Positions 1 to 5,955 of a DNA stretch of 9,812 nucleotides are shown here, piece after piece; position 1 is the first letter of the stretch; each line of letters begins with the position of its first letter. The translations under genes were made by a program, and so were the position numbers. Source of the DNA: Pseudomonadota bacterium (GTDB taxonomy: Bacteria > Pseudomonadota > Gammaproteobacteria > Burkholderiales > Burkholderiaceae_B); contig JAEWEH010000294.1 in assembly GCA_023389535.1 (NCBI GenBank), forward strand, positions 1 through 9,812. Direction: 5' to 3'. The notes beneath the pieces are model-generated. The model was not told the origin of the DNA, did no database searches, and was given only the letters and a program-made list of their open reading frames with translations.

Positions 1-382
1 GTATCCAGATCTGCAGGAAGCGGGTACTGCGATCCTGAAGATTGTTGAATTCGCTATGCCTGACGCCGGTGCCGGCGCTCATGCGCTGAACGTCGCCGGG
101 GCGCACGATGCCGCTGTTGGCGGCGCCTGCATCGCCATTGCCCATGCTGTCCTTGTGCGCGAGCTCCCCTTCGAGCACGTAGCTGATGATCTCCATGTCG
201 CGATGGCCGTGAGTGCCGAAGCCGTGGCCGGCGGCAACCGTGTCGTCATTGATGACGAGCAAGTTGCCGTGGCCTTGGTGCCGAAGGTCGAAGTAGTCGC
301 CGAAGGAAAAGCTATGGGCGCTTTGCAGCCAGCCGCCATGGGCGGACCGGCCGCGGTCTTCCGCTTTACGCAATGTAATCAT
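1..382 (-). CDS. Pirin-family cupin protein (YhhW-like), C-terminal part missing at window edge
   Basis: The first 127 residues of a pirin-family protein are present; the family is usually about 230-290 residues, so the second cupin half lies beyond the left edge. The start [11 protein letters not shown] and the block [12 protein letters not shown] (residues 54-65) are typical of the YhhW type. The four expected metal ligands are visible: His58 and His60 in the HxH pair, His109 and Glu111 in GVRHSEF. Known members bind Fe or another divalent metal; E. coli YhhW has quercetin 2,3-dioxygenase activity in vitro, but the physiological role of most bacterial pirins is unknown. No signal peptide is seen, so a cytoplasmic location is expected. 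The ATG sits 7 bp after the stop of the DUF4148 gene with no strong ribosome-binding site, which suggests cotranscription and perhaps translational coupling. The family call is firm; the substrate is not known. Confidence 0.93.
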   Translation of the reverse strand, partial: MITLRKAEDRGRSAHGGWLQSAHSFSFGDYFDLRHQGHGNLLVINDDTVAAGHGFGTHGHRDMEIISYVLEGELAHKDSMGNGDAGAANSGIVRPGDVQRMSAGTGVRHSEFNNLQDRSTRFLQIWI

Positions 383-389
383 ATTGGCT

Positions 390-815
390 CTACGCTTCGA
401 TATGGCGATACAGCGTGCCGTTGGCGGCAGCCTCGGCCAGCTCTGCGCGTACTTCTTCGCGGCTGGTAGAGGCGATGTTCTGTTGAGCCTGGTAGTTCTG
501 GGGGGCGACTTCGTTGAACCGGCGTCCGCTTTCTCCAATCACGACGTTCCCGCTGCGGATAGCTTCAGCCAATTCGGCTTGCACTTGGGCACGCGTAGTG
601 CTTGAACGAGCCTGCTCTGCCGAATAGTTGTTCGGAAACACTTCGTTCATGCGTTGGCCGCTTTCACCGACGGTGACATTGCCGGTACGAACGGCGTCGG
701 CCATTTCCGCCTGGACATCGGCGCGTGTCATAGGGGCGGTATTGGCCGCCATGGCGGATCCAGTGACGAATGCGCTGAAAGCGACGGCGATGGCGGAGAT
801 TTGAGTGCGTGTCAT
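390..815 (-). CDS. Small exported DUF4148-type protein with three internal repeats
   Basis: A 141-residue protein with a clear signal peptide: positive MTRTQ start, hydrophobic core, and probable signal peptidase cleavage after AMA (residues 21-23). The mature part is made of repeats. Repeat 1 (about residues 30-69) and repeat 2 (about 75-113) share the pattern TRxxVQAExAxAxRxGNVxxGESGxRxNEVxPxNY; repeat 3 (about 119-134, [18 protein letters not shown]) is truncated. Each TRxxVxAEL-type segment is likely a short helix. This matches DUF4148, a family common in Bordetella and Burkholderia and of unknown function. A periplasmic or secreted location is inferred. The start is supported by AAAGGA (reverse strand of 824-829), about 8 nt before the ATG. 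It is the first gene of a likely two-gene unit with the pirin gene. The repeats are diverged at DNA level, so the duplication is not recent. Confidence 0.88.
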   Translation of the reverse strand: MTRTQISAIAVAFSAFVTGSAMAANTAPMTRADVQAEMADAVRTGNVTVGESGQRMNEVFPNNYSAEQARSSTTRAQVQAELAEAIRSGNVVIGESGRRFNEVAPQNYQAQQNIASTSREEVRAELAEAAANGTLYRHIEA

Positions 816-917
816 GATGTATATCCTTTATTTCGATGGATTCCCCGGAATACAAAAATGGGCGTATGCCGGCGTGGGTCTCGACAAGTTGTCTGCTTGT
901 GACCTCGTCGATGGAGT

Positions 918-930
918 AACTTTATAAGTT
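918..930. repeat. 13-bp perfect palindrome in the DUF4148 upstream region
   Basis: AACTT-TAT-AAGTT is a perfect inverted repeat with a 3-bp centre, the same arm-3-arm layout as the palindrome at 966-988; the two centres (924 and 977) are 53 bp apart, about five helical turns. On the minus strand it contains TATAAA, which could be a -10 element about 100 bp upstream of the DUF4148 start. It may be an operator overlapping the promoter, or chance in AT-rich DNA. Confidence 0.35.
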
Positions 931-965
931 CGCAGCGAAGGAATAAATGGAGAAACATGACATAG

Positions 966-988
966 ATTGTTCCTATATTAGGAATAAT
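966..988. promoter_or_regulatory. Candidate operator: 23-bp palindrome upstream of the DUF4148-pirin genes
   Basis: The core is TTCCTA-TAT-TAGGAA (970-984), a perfect inverted repeat with a 3-bp centre. The symmetry extends outward by ATT/AAT with a single mismatch (969 versus 985), giving nearly perfect 10-bp arms. It lies about 150 bp upstream of the DUF4148 start in an AT-rich stretch. Size and symmetry fit a binding site for a dimeric winged-helix regulator such as the MarR type, but no such regulator gene is in the window. The palindrome is seen directly; the operator role is inference. Confidence 0.45.
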
Positions 989-1018
989 AGTGCTTATCGA
1001 AGGGCTGGCTGCTTGCGC

Positions 1019-1041
1019 AGCCATCTGCAATAAGGATGGCT
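1019..1041. repeat. Stem-loop of unknown role
   Basis: AGCCATC (1019-1025) and GATGGCT (1035-1041) form a perfect 7-bp stem around a 9-nt loop. No T-run follows on either strand, so it is not a standard intrinsic terminator. It lies between the DUF4256 gene end and the DUF4148 promoter region, so a weak termination or RNA-stability role is possible but unproven. Confidence 0.35.
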
Positions 1042-1194
1042 TCGGTCGAACTTGGTATCACGGCCCTGAAGCGGCGCGCCGCCCCTTGGCCTATACCGCG
1101 ATATGACGAACAGATCCGGCTGATCTTCGATATATGCCGGCATAGTTATGCGAAGCCACGGGTCGTTACATGGCGCTTCAAACTGGTCGATGGC

Positions 1195-1740
1195 TCACAC
1201 GTGTAGCAACCCGCGAAAACCCCGCGCCGCGTAGTACGACTGCGCTCCATTGTGGTAGACAAATACTTTGCCATAACGGCGATCGCAGAATAGGGCTCCG
1301 CCAAGCTTGCGTACGTCTGGCGGTGTCTGGATCCAGCTTGAAGTTTTTGTGTCGAAGTCTTCAAACTTTTGCAAATTTCGATATTGCTCTTCGGTCAGCA
1401 GGTCGATGCCCATCGCGGCTGCCGTGTCGATGGCGTTGCCTGTGGGCTTGTTTTCTTTACGGGTGTCCAGGGCCTGGTGATCGTAGCAAAGGCTGCGGCG
1501 TCCCGCAGGGCTCTCCATGGCGCAGTCGCAGAAGGTGATTTGACCGCTTTTCTTGTCCTTTCCGATGACGTCCGGTTCCCCGCCGCTTTCTTCCATCGCC
1601 TGTAACGTCTTTAGCGCGGCAGGATTGTCTTCCAGCCTTGCCATGACATCTGACCAAGAAAGGCCTTTGTGACGATGCATATTGTTATCGAAGCGATCCT
1701 TCAGTATCTGCATCAATGGGTCGTGTTTCGTCATCTTCAT
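1195..1740 (-). CDS. DUF4256 family protein
   Basis: A 181-residue protein that covers the usual full length of DUF4256. Family-typical blocks seen in order are NMHRHKGLSW (20-29), ESGGEPDVIGKDKKSG (51-66), ESPAGRRSLCYD (76-87), RKENKPTGNAID (94-105), AAAMGIDLLTEEQYR (107-121), TKTSSWIQTP (131-140), RKLGGALFCDRRYGKVFVYHNGAQSYY (144-170) and ARGFRGLL (172-179). There is no signal peptide or membrane segment, so it is probably cytoplasmic. Its biochemical function is unknown. The dense conserved Arg, Asp, His and Tyr residues suggest an enzyme or ligand-binding fold, which is only inference. Two start codons compete, ATG at 1740 and ATG at 1734 (MKM); neither has a strong ribosome-binding site, and I keep the first. 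It lies 49 bp downstream of the IclR gene on the same strand and may share its transcript. Confidence 0.88.
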   Translation of the reverse strand: MKMTKHDPLMQILKDRFDNNMHRHKGLSWSDVMARLEDNPAALKTLQAMEESGGEPDVIGKDKKSGQITFCDCAMESPAGRRSLCYDHQALDTRKENKPTGNAIDTAAAMGIDLLTEEQYRNLQKFEDFDTKTSSWIQTPPDVRKLGGALFCDRRYGKVFVYHNGAQSYYAARGFRGLLHV

Positions 1741-1789
1741 GATTTAGGTGTGCCTTTGATCGTTAAGACCGAATAGTGGTGTGCGACGT

Positions 1790-2572
1790 TCATCCTTGGT
1801 CAAGGCGTTCAGTGCCCTGAAACACGGCCGCCATTTCACCGGCCGCAGCTTTCATTGCGTCCTTGTATTCCAGCAGTTCGTGCAGTGATTTCTGGGCGGT
1901 CGCGGCGTGGCAGGCGACGGCGGCCAGCACTTGGCCGTGAGCGTCTTTTACCGGGACGGCGATCGCCACCATGCCGCGTATGAACTCTTCGTCGTCCACG
2001 CCGATCTCTTGCGCGCGGATGCGGCGCAATTCTTTATCAAGGGAATCGCGATCAGTGATGGTCTTGGGTGTAAGGGGATCCAGTACTACGCGGTTCAGCA
2101 ACTGGGTTCGATGGGCATCCTGCATGAATGCCAGGAAAAGCTTGCCGCTGGCGGTGCAGTGTATCGGTACGTGCGCCCCGATTTCCATATGCAGTTGCAG
2201 CCGCATTTGGTCCGGGCTTTCCACCCGCGCCAAGTAGTGCACTGCATCCCCGGCGGGGGCGGTCAGGTTGCATGCTTCGCCGGTAACGGCGATAAGTTTG
2301 CCCAGGACATGTCGGCAAGCTCGCTGGAAATGCGGCGTCTGCAGCAAGCGGACGGCCAAGTAATGGGCATAGGGCCCGGGTACATAGCCCATGTCGCCGG
2401 GCAGGCGGGTGACATGGGCGGTCTGTTCCAGCGACCGCAACATGCGCATCAGGCTGGTCTTGGGCAGCCCGGTACGCTGCGCAAGCTGCGCCAGCGTCTG
2501 CGGATACTGGGTCGCGGCCAGTTGCTCCAGCACATGCAAAACCCGGATATGGCGGGAACCATCATCGACCAT
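1790..2572 (-). CDS. IclR-family transcriptional regulator
   Basis: A 260-residue protein of normal IclR length. The N-terminal winged helix-turn-helix covers about residues 5-65, with the recognition part in LAQRTGLPKTSLMRMLRSLE (30-49). The effector-binding domain covers about 80-255 and shows the family blocks GAHVPIHCTASGKLFLAF (132-149) and DDEEFIRGMVAIAVPV (193-208). IclR proteins are usually dimers or tetramers that control a catabolic operon next to their own gene in response to a small organic acid or aromatic ligand. The gene is divergent from the GMC dehydrogenase with 155 bp between the starts, so that dehydrogenase and the following transporter are the most likely targets. The start is supported by AAGG about 8 nt upstream of the ATG. 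The ligand cannot be told from sequence. Confidence 0.95.
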   Translation of the reverse strand: MVDDGSRHIRVLHVLEQLAATQYPQTLAQLAQRTGLPKTSLMRMLRSLEQTAHVTRLPGDMGYVPGPYAHYLAVRLLQTPHFQRACRHVLGKLIAVTGEACNLTAPAGDAVHYLARVESPDQMRLQLHMEIGAHVPIHCTASGKLFLAFMQDAHRTQLLNRVVLDPLTPKTITDRDSLDKELRRIRAQEIGVDDEEFIRGMVAIAVPVKDAHGQVLAAVACHAATAQKSLHELLEYKDAMKAAAGEMAAVFQGTERLDQG

Positions 2573-2727
2573 TATGTATACCTTGCTCGCGCTAACAATG
2601 AAACGATTATGGCGGTTTCTATTTCGGAAATGAACCCTTCAGTATTAACCCTATAGTTTTGCCGCGACTGGAGGCACACACTGGCGATCCAACGCAATGG
2701 TACGCATCGAAAGGAGCATGTTGGGGC
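2573..2727. promoter_or_regulatory. Divergent IclR/GMC promoter region with inverted-repeat half-sites
   Basis: The 155-bp gap must hold both divergent promoters. Two inverted repeats lie close together: GAAAC (2600-2604) with GTTTC (2615-2619), 10 bp apart, and the palindrome ATTTCGGAAAT (2621-2631). All half-sites are variants of a GAAA/TTTC core, which resembles the style of known IclR-family operators such as the KdgR box. A plus-strand -10-like TATAGT lies at 2652-2657 with a poor -35, fitting an activator-dependent promoter for the GMC gene. On the minus strand, CATAAT inside the first repeat could be the IclR -10, so the repeats overlap both promoters. The half-sites are seen; their use by the IclR protein is inferred. 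Confidence 0.5.
2711..2716 (+). promoter_or_regulatory. Ribosome-binding site that sets the GMC start
   Basis: AAGGAG lies 11 nt before the ATG at 2728, a slightly long spacing. A nearer ATG at 2718 is out of frame, and an upstream in-frame TTG at 2659 would add 23 residues with no resemblance to the family, so 2728 is preferred. Confidence 0.7.
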
Positions 2728-4404
2728 ATGTCTGAATCAGTCGACTATATCGTGGTCGGAGCCGGGTCCGCGGGTTGTGTCCTGGCAAACCGCCTTAGTG
2801 AAAACGGAAAGCATACCGTAGCGTTGCTCGAGGCGGGGCCCGCCGACACCAATATGTGGATCCACATCCCCATTGGGTACGGGAAAACCATGTTCAACGA
2901 GAAATTGAACTGGGGCTTTTACACCGATCCGGATCCCAATATGCTCAACCGCGAAATCTACTGGCCGCGCGGCAAGACCCTGGGTGGATGCAGCTCGATC
3001 AATGGCCTTATCTATGTGCGTGGCCAAAAGCAGGATTACGATCGCTGGGGCGAACTGGGTAATAAGGGCTGGAGCTGGGAAGAGTGCCTGCCTTATTTCC
3101 GCAAGCTTGAAAACAATGATTTGGGCGCCAGCGCCACGCGCGGCACTGACGGACCGCTGAACGCGTCCTCGATCAAGACGAAACACGAACTGGTAGAAGC
3201 CTTCATTGCCGCAGGGGTCAATAATGGTGTGCCGCGCGTACAGGACTTCAACACAGGCGATCAGGAAGGCGTGGGCTACTACCAGCTTACGACGCGCAAC
3301 GGCAAGCGTTGTTCCACCGCTGTGGCTTACCTGCGACCGGCCAAGGGCCGCCCCAACCTGCGCGTGGAGACGGAAGCGCAGGCCACCCGCATCATCATGG
3401 AAGGGCGCCGCGCTGTAGGTGTGCAGTTCCAGCAAGGTGGTGCCTTACGCACCTTACGCGCCAACCGGGAAGTCATCCTGTCGGCCGGGGCCTTGCAATC
3501 GCCCCAGCTATTGCAGTTGTCCGGCATCGGGCCCGCGGCGCTACTGCAGGAATTTGGCATACCCGTCGTGCACGAAATGCGCGGCGTCGGGGAAAACTTG
3601 CAGGATCACCTGCAACTGCGCCTGATCTACGAAGTCAACAAGCCCATCACCACGAACGACCAGATGCGTTCCTTGTGGGGCAAGGCCCGCATGGGGCTGC
3701 ACTGGGCACTGTTCCGCGGCGGTCCCCTGGCAATAGGCATCAACCAGGGCGCCATGTTCTGCCGCGCCTTGCCGGACGAATCGCCCACGCCGGATATTCA
3801 ATTCCATTTCGGTACCTTGTCGGCCGACCTGGCCGGTGGCAAGGTGCATGATTTTTCCGGGTGTACGTATTCGGTCTGCCAGCTGCGGCCGGAGTCGCGC
3901 GGGTATGTGCGCATCAAGTCCGCCGACCCCCTGGCGGCGCCATCGATGCAGCCCAATTACCTCTCCACGGATCTGGATCGCCGCACTGCGGTGGCGGGCG
4001 TCAAGTTCGCGCGGCGCATCGCGGCGACCGAACCGATGAAGAGCCTGATGGCACGCGAGTTCCGGCCTGGGAACGATGTGCATACGGATGAGGAAATCCT
4101 GCATTTTTGCCGCGAGTACGGAGCGACCATTTTCCATCCGACCGGCACGGCAAAAATGGGTCTGTCCAGCGATCCGCTGGCCGTCGTGGACGAAAAATTG
4201 CGCGTGCACGGCGTTGTGGGTCTGCGCGTCGTTGATGCTTCGATCATGCCCACGCTGGTATCGGGCAACACCAATGTGCCTATTGTCATGGTGGCCGAAC
4301 GCGCGTCGGAATTCATTCTTGCCGACGCCGCTAAAGAGACGGGCAGCATCGTTCAACAGGATAGCAGTGCGCAGTTGGCAGAACGGCCACGGCGGGCGGC
4401 ATAG
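2728..4404 (+). CDS. GMC-family FAD-dependent alcohol/choline dehydrogenase-like oxidoreductase
   Basis: A 558-residue flavoprotein of the glucose-methanol-choline family, which oxidises primary alcohols to aldehydes or further. The start MSESVDYIVVGAGSAGCVLA gives the FAD-binding GxGxxG fold at once (Gly11, Gly13, Gly16). GMC signature 1 is around RGKTLGGCSSIN (81-92), signature 2 is GALQSPQLLQLSGIGP (254-269). The C-terminal active site has HPTGTAKMG with His470 and SGNTNVPI with Asn514; the 44-residue spacing equals that of the catalytic His-Asn pair of choline oxidase (His466/Asn510). Ile91 stands where choline oxidase carries the FAD-linking His, so FAD is expected to be non-covalent. 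There is no signal peptide, so it is cytoplasmic. Automatic labels will say choline dehydrogenase, but no betaine aldehyde dehydrogenase or BetI lies nearby, so the substrate is open. Likely controlled by the divergent IclR and cotranscribed with the MHS transporter. Confidence 0.94.
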   Translation: MSESVDYIVVGAGSAGCVLANRLSENGKHTVALLEAGPADTNMWIHIPIGYGKTMFNEKLNWGFYTDPDPNMLNREIYWPRGKTLGGCSSINGLIYVRGQKQDYDRWGELGNKGWSWEECLPYFRKLENNDLGASATRGTDGPLNASSIKTKHELVEAFIAAGVNNGVPRVQDFNTGDQEGVGYYQLTTRNGKRCSTAVAYLRPAKGRPNLRVETEAQATRIIMEGRRAVGVQFQQGGALRTLRANREVILSAGALQSPQLLQLSGIGPAALLQEFGIPVVHEMRGVGENLQDHLQLRLIYEVNKPITTNDQMRSLWGKARMGLHWALFRGGPLAIGINQGAMFCRALPDESPTPDIQFHFGTLSADLAGGKVHDFSGCTYSVCQLRPESRGYVRIKSADPLAAPSMQPNYLSTDLDRRTAVAGVKFARRIAATEPMKSLMAREFRPGNDVHTDEEILHFCREYGATIFHPTGTAKMGLSSDPLAVVDEKLRVHGVVGLRVVDASIMPTLVSGNTNVPIVMVAERASEFILADAAKETGSIVQQDSSAQLAERPRRAA

Positions 4405-4409
4405 CCGCC
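4395..4409. repeat. Short inverted repeat over the GMC stop codon
   Basis: GGCGGC-ATA-GCCGCC is a perfect 6-bp stem with a 3-nt loop that spans the GMC stop codon (4402-4404). No T-run follows, so full termination is unlikely; it may slow decay or attenuate read-through toward the transporter. The rest of the 147-bp gap (to 4551) holds no supportable gene. Confidence 0.3.
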
Positions 4410-4538
4410 ATGGGCTTGGCACGGTCCCATCGTTGCAAGAGAGCGTCGATGAACGGGACAGTGTTTGCAGCTAAACGGGAAGCAGGACAGGAAACCGAAA
4501 CAACGGGCCGGCGATAGCGCCGCGTTCCGATAATTATT

Positions 4539-4543
4539 GGAGG
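4539..4543 (+). promoter_or_regulatory. Ribosome-binding site that sets the MHS transporter start
   Basis: GGAGG lies 8 nt before the ATG at 4552. An upstream in-frame TTG at 4537 overlaps this site and would add only MEASH, so the ATG is the better start. Confidence 0.8.
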
Positions 4544-4551
4544 CAAGCCAC

Positions 4552-5856
4552 ATGGCAGCAGATGCAAACACGGTGAAGCGCGTTGTCACAGCTTCGGTAA
4601 TAGGCGCGACGATCGAATGGTATGACTTCTTCTTGTACGGGGTAGTCGCGGGCCTCGTATTCAACAAGCTGTATTTCCCCAGCGACGACGCTTATGTCGG
4701 CACCTTGCTGGCCTATGCCACCTTCGCGGTGGGTTTTGTAGCGCGGCCTTTGGGGGGCGTCATCTTTGGCCACTTCGGCGACAGGATCGGCCGCAAGAGC
4801 ATGCTGGTGATGACGCTGGTCATCATGGGCGTGGCCACAGTGGCCATCGGTCTTATTCCATCTTATGCGTCCATCGGCATCTGGGCGCCTATCCTGCTGC
4901 TGCTCTGCCGGATCCTGCAGGGTATCGGTCTGGGCGGAGAGTGGGGCGGGGCCGTTCTGATGGCTTACGAGTATGCGCCCAAGGAACGCCGCGGCTTCTA
5001 CGCATCGTGGCCGCAGGTGGGCCTGGCGACAGGCTTGTGCCTGGCATCGGGCGTAGTGGCCTTGTTGTCGGCCCTGCTGACCGATGAGCAATTCCTGGCA
5101 TGGGGCTGGCGTATTGCCTTCATCCTGTCCGCCGGCTTGGTCTTCGTGGGGATGTATATCCGCCTTACCATCAAGGAAAGCCCGGAATTCGAGAAGGTCA
5201 AGCAGGAAAACGCCGAGCGCAAGATTCCCTTCATGGACATGATCCAGCGCTTTCCCGGCAACATCATCAAGGGCATGGGCGCGCGTTACATCGACGGGGT
5301 ATTCTTTAATATCTTCGGCGTTTTCATCATCAGCTACCTGACCAGGAACCTGGATCTGTCCCGCACCGAAGCGCTGACGGGCGTGATGGCCTCGGCCGTG
5401 GTCATGTGCTTTACCATCCCCTTCTTCGGGCATCTTTCGGATCGCCTGGGCCGCACCCGCGTTTACTTCTGGGGGTCGCTGCTGACTGGCCTGTCATCGC
5501 TGCCAGCGTTCTGGCTGATCACCACGAACAGCGACAACCTGATGGTCATCTGGCTGTCCATCGTCATTCCTTTCGGTATCTTGTACGCATCCGTATACGG
5601 CCCGGAAGCCGCGCTGTTTTGCGAACTGTTCGATACCGAGGTGCGCTACACCGGCATATCGTTCGTGTATCAGTTCTCGGGCATTTTCGCCTCGGGCATC
5701 ACGCCGATGATCGCCACCTACCTGTTGCATGCCAACGATGGCGAGCCATGGATGGTGGTCGGATATACGGTCATCGTGGGGGTCATATCCGCCATCAGTG
5801 CGGCCGCCATGAACAAACCGGCGCGTTATGGCAAGACCAGCGCGCAAGCGATTTAA
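4552..5856 (+). CDS. MFS transporter, metabolite:H+ symporter (MHS) family
   Basis: A 434-residue inner-membrane protein with about 12 hydrophobic segments, close to ShiA, ProP and KgtP in layout. Family marks are IEWYDFFLYG (21-30) in the first helix, loop 2-3 motif GHFGDRIGRK (73-82), the MHS block RILQGIGLGGEWGGA (120-134), KESPEFEKV (208-216) before the central loop, the second-half copy GHLSDRLGR (293-301), and EVRYTGISF (363-371). MHS proteins bring in organic acids or osmolytes (shikimate, 2-oxoglutarate, citrate, proline/betaine) with protons. It lies 147 bp after the GMC gene on the same strand and is followed by a hairpin terminator, so it is probably the last gene of the IclR-controlled unit and imports the GMC substrate or a relative. 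The exact substrate cannot be read from sequence. The ProP-type C-terminal coiled coil is absent, which argues against an osmosensing role. Confidence 0.94.
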   Translation: MAADANTVKRVVTASVIGATIEWYDFFLYGVVAGLVFNKLYFPSDDAYVGTLLAYATFAVGFVARPLGGVIFGHFGDRIGRKSMLVMTLVIMGVATVAIGLIPSYASIGIWAPILLLLCRILQGIGLGGEWGGAVLMAYEYAPKERRGFYASWPQVGLATGLCLASGVVALLSALLTDEQFLAWGWRIAFILSAGLVFVGMYIRLTIKESPEFEKVKQENAERKIPFMDMIQRFPGNIIKGMGARYIDGVFFNIFGVFIISYLTRNLDLSRTEALTGVMASAVVMCFTIPFFGHLSDRLGRTRVYFWGSLLTGLSSLPAFWLITTNSDNLMVIWLSIVIPFGILYASVYGPEAALFCELFDTEVRYTGISFVYQFSGIFASGITPMIATYLLHANDGEPWMVVGYTVIVGVISAISAAAMNKPARYGKTSAQAI

Positions 5857-5890
5857 GCCAGCTGCGGTAGACTAGGCCAATGGAACGCAG

Positions 5891-5913
5891 GGCCGCCCCT
5901 CCGGGGGGCGGCC
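5891..5913 (+). terminator. Probable intrinsic terminator after the MHS transporter gene
   Basis: GGCCGCCCC (5891-5899) and GGGGCGGCC (5905-5913) form a perfect all-GC 9-bp stem with a 5-nt loop, 34 bp after the transporter stop. Only a weak T-rich tail (TTGCG) follows. Position between two same-strand genes and stem strength favour termination, though it may be leaky or act as an mRNA-stabilising hairpin. Confidence 0.6.
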
Positions 5914-5955
5914 TTGCGATGTGTGTCAGCGGGTTGCCATCACGCCGGAGGCCTT

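Larger units (their letters stand above)
816..1194. other. 379-bp intergenic region with several inverted repeats, no gene seen
   Basis: No reading frame here has a convincing start, ribosome-binding site or protein-like composition. The part next to the DUF4148 gene (about 910-1000) is much more AT-rich than its surroundings and should hold that gene's promoter. It carries two palindromes, given separately, with -10-like hexamers (TATTAT, TAATAT on the minus strand) overlapping one of them; I could not find a convincing matching -35. Further right are a stem-loop (1019-1041) and two perfect 12-bp palindromes, GCGGCGCGCCGC (1071-1082) and TATGCCGGCATA (1133-1144). The right end is the 3' side of the DUF4256 gene; no clear terminator with a T-run was found. 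Confidence 0.6.

Noticed and set aside
812..1030. A 72-codon minus-strand frame in the intergenic gap
   Set aside because: No ribosome-binding site, no family resemblance, and it overlaps the AT-rich promoter region with the palindromes.
1907..2656. A 249-codon plus-strand frame opposite the IclR gene
   Set aside because: The IclR reading shows all family blocks; the opposite frame has none.
2659..2727. Extended GMC start at TTG 2659
   Set aside because: The extra 23 residues do not resemble the family, and the FAD motif is expected directly after the ATG at 2728.
2728..4404. Naming the GMC gene betA
   Set aside because: The motifs define the GMC family only; there is no betB, betI or choline transporter nearby to support choline as substrate.
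3541..4422. A 293-codon minus-strand frame opposite the GMC gene
   Set aside because: No recognisable domain and fully overlaps the catalytic region of the GMC gene.
4449..4517. A possible 22-codon reading frame in the GMC-MHS gap
   Set aside because: Too short, no ribosome-binding site, and no similarity to known leader peptides.
4534..5433. A 299-codon minus-strand frame opposite the MHS transporter gene
   Set aside because: Low-complexity His/Asp/Gln-rich translation opposite a certain membrane protein gene.
5914..5955. Extended ankyrin-protein start at ATG 5914
   Set aside because: It would place 14 residues before a proper signal peptide and starts just after the terminator stem; ATG 5956 has GGAGG upstream.
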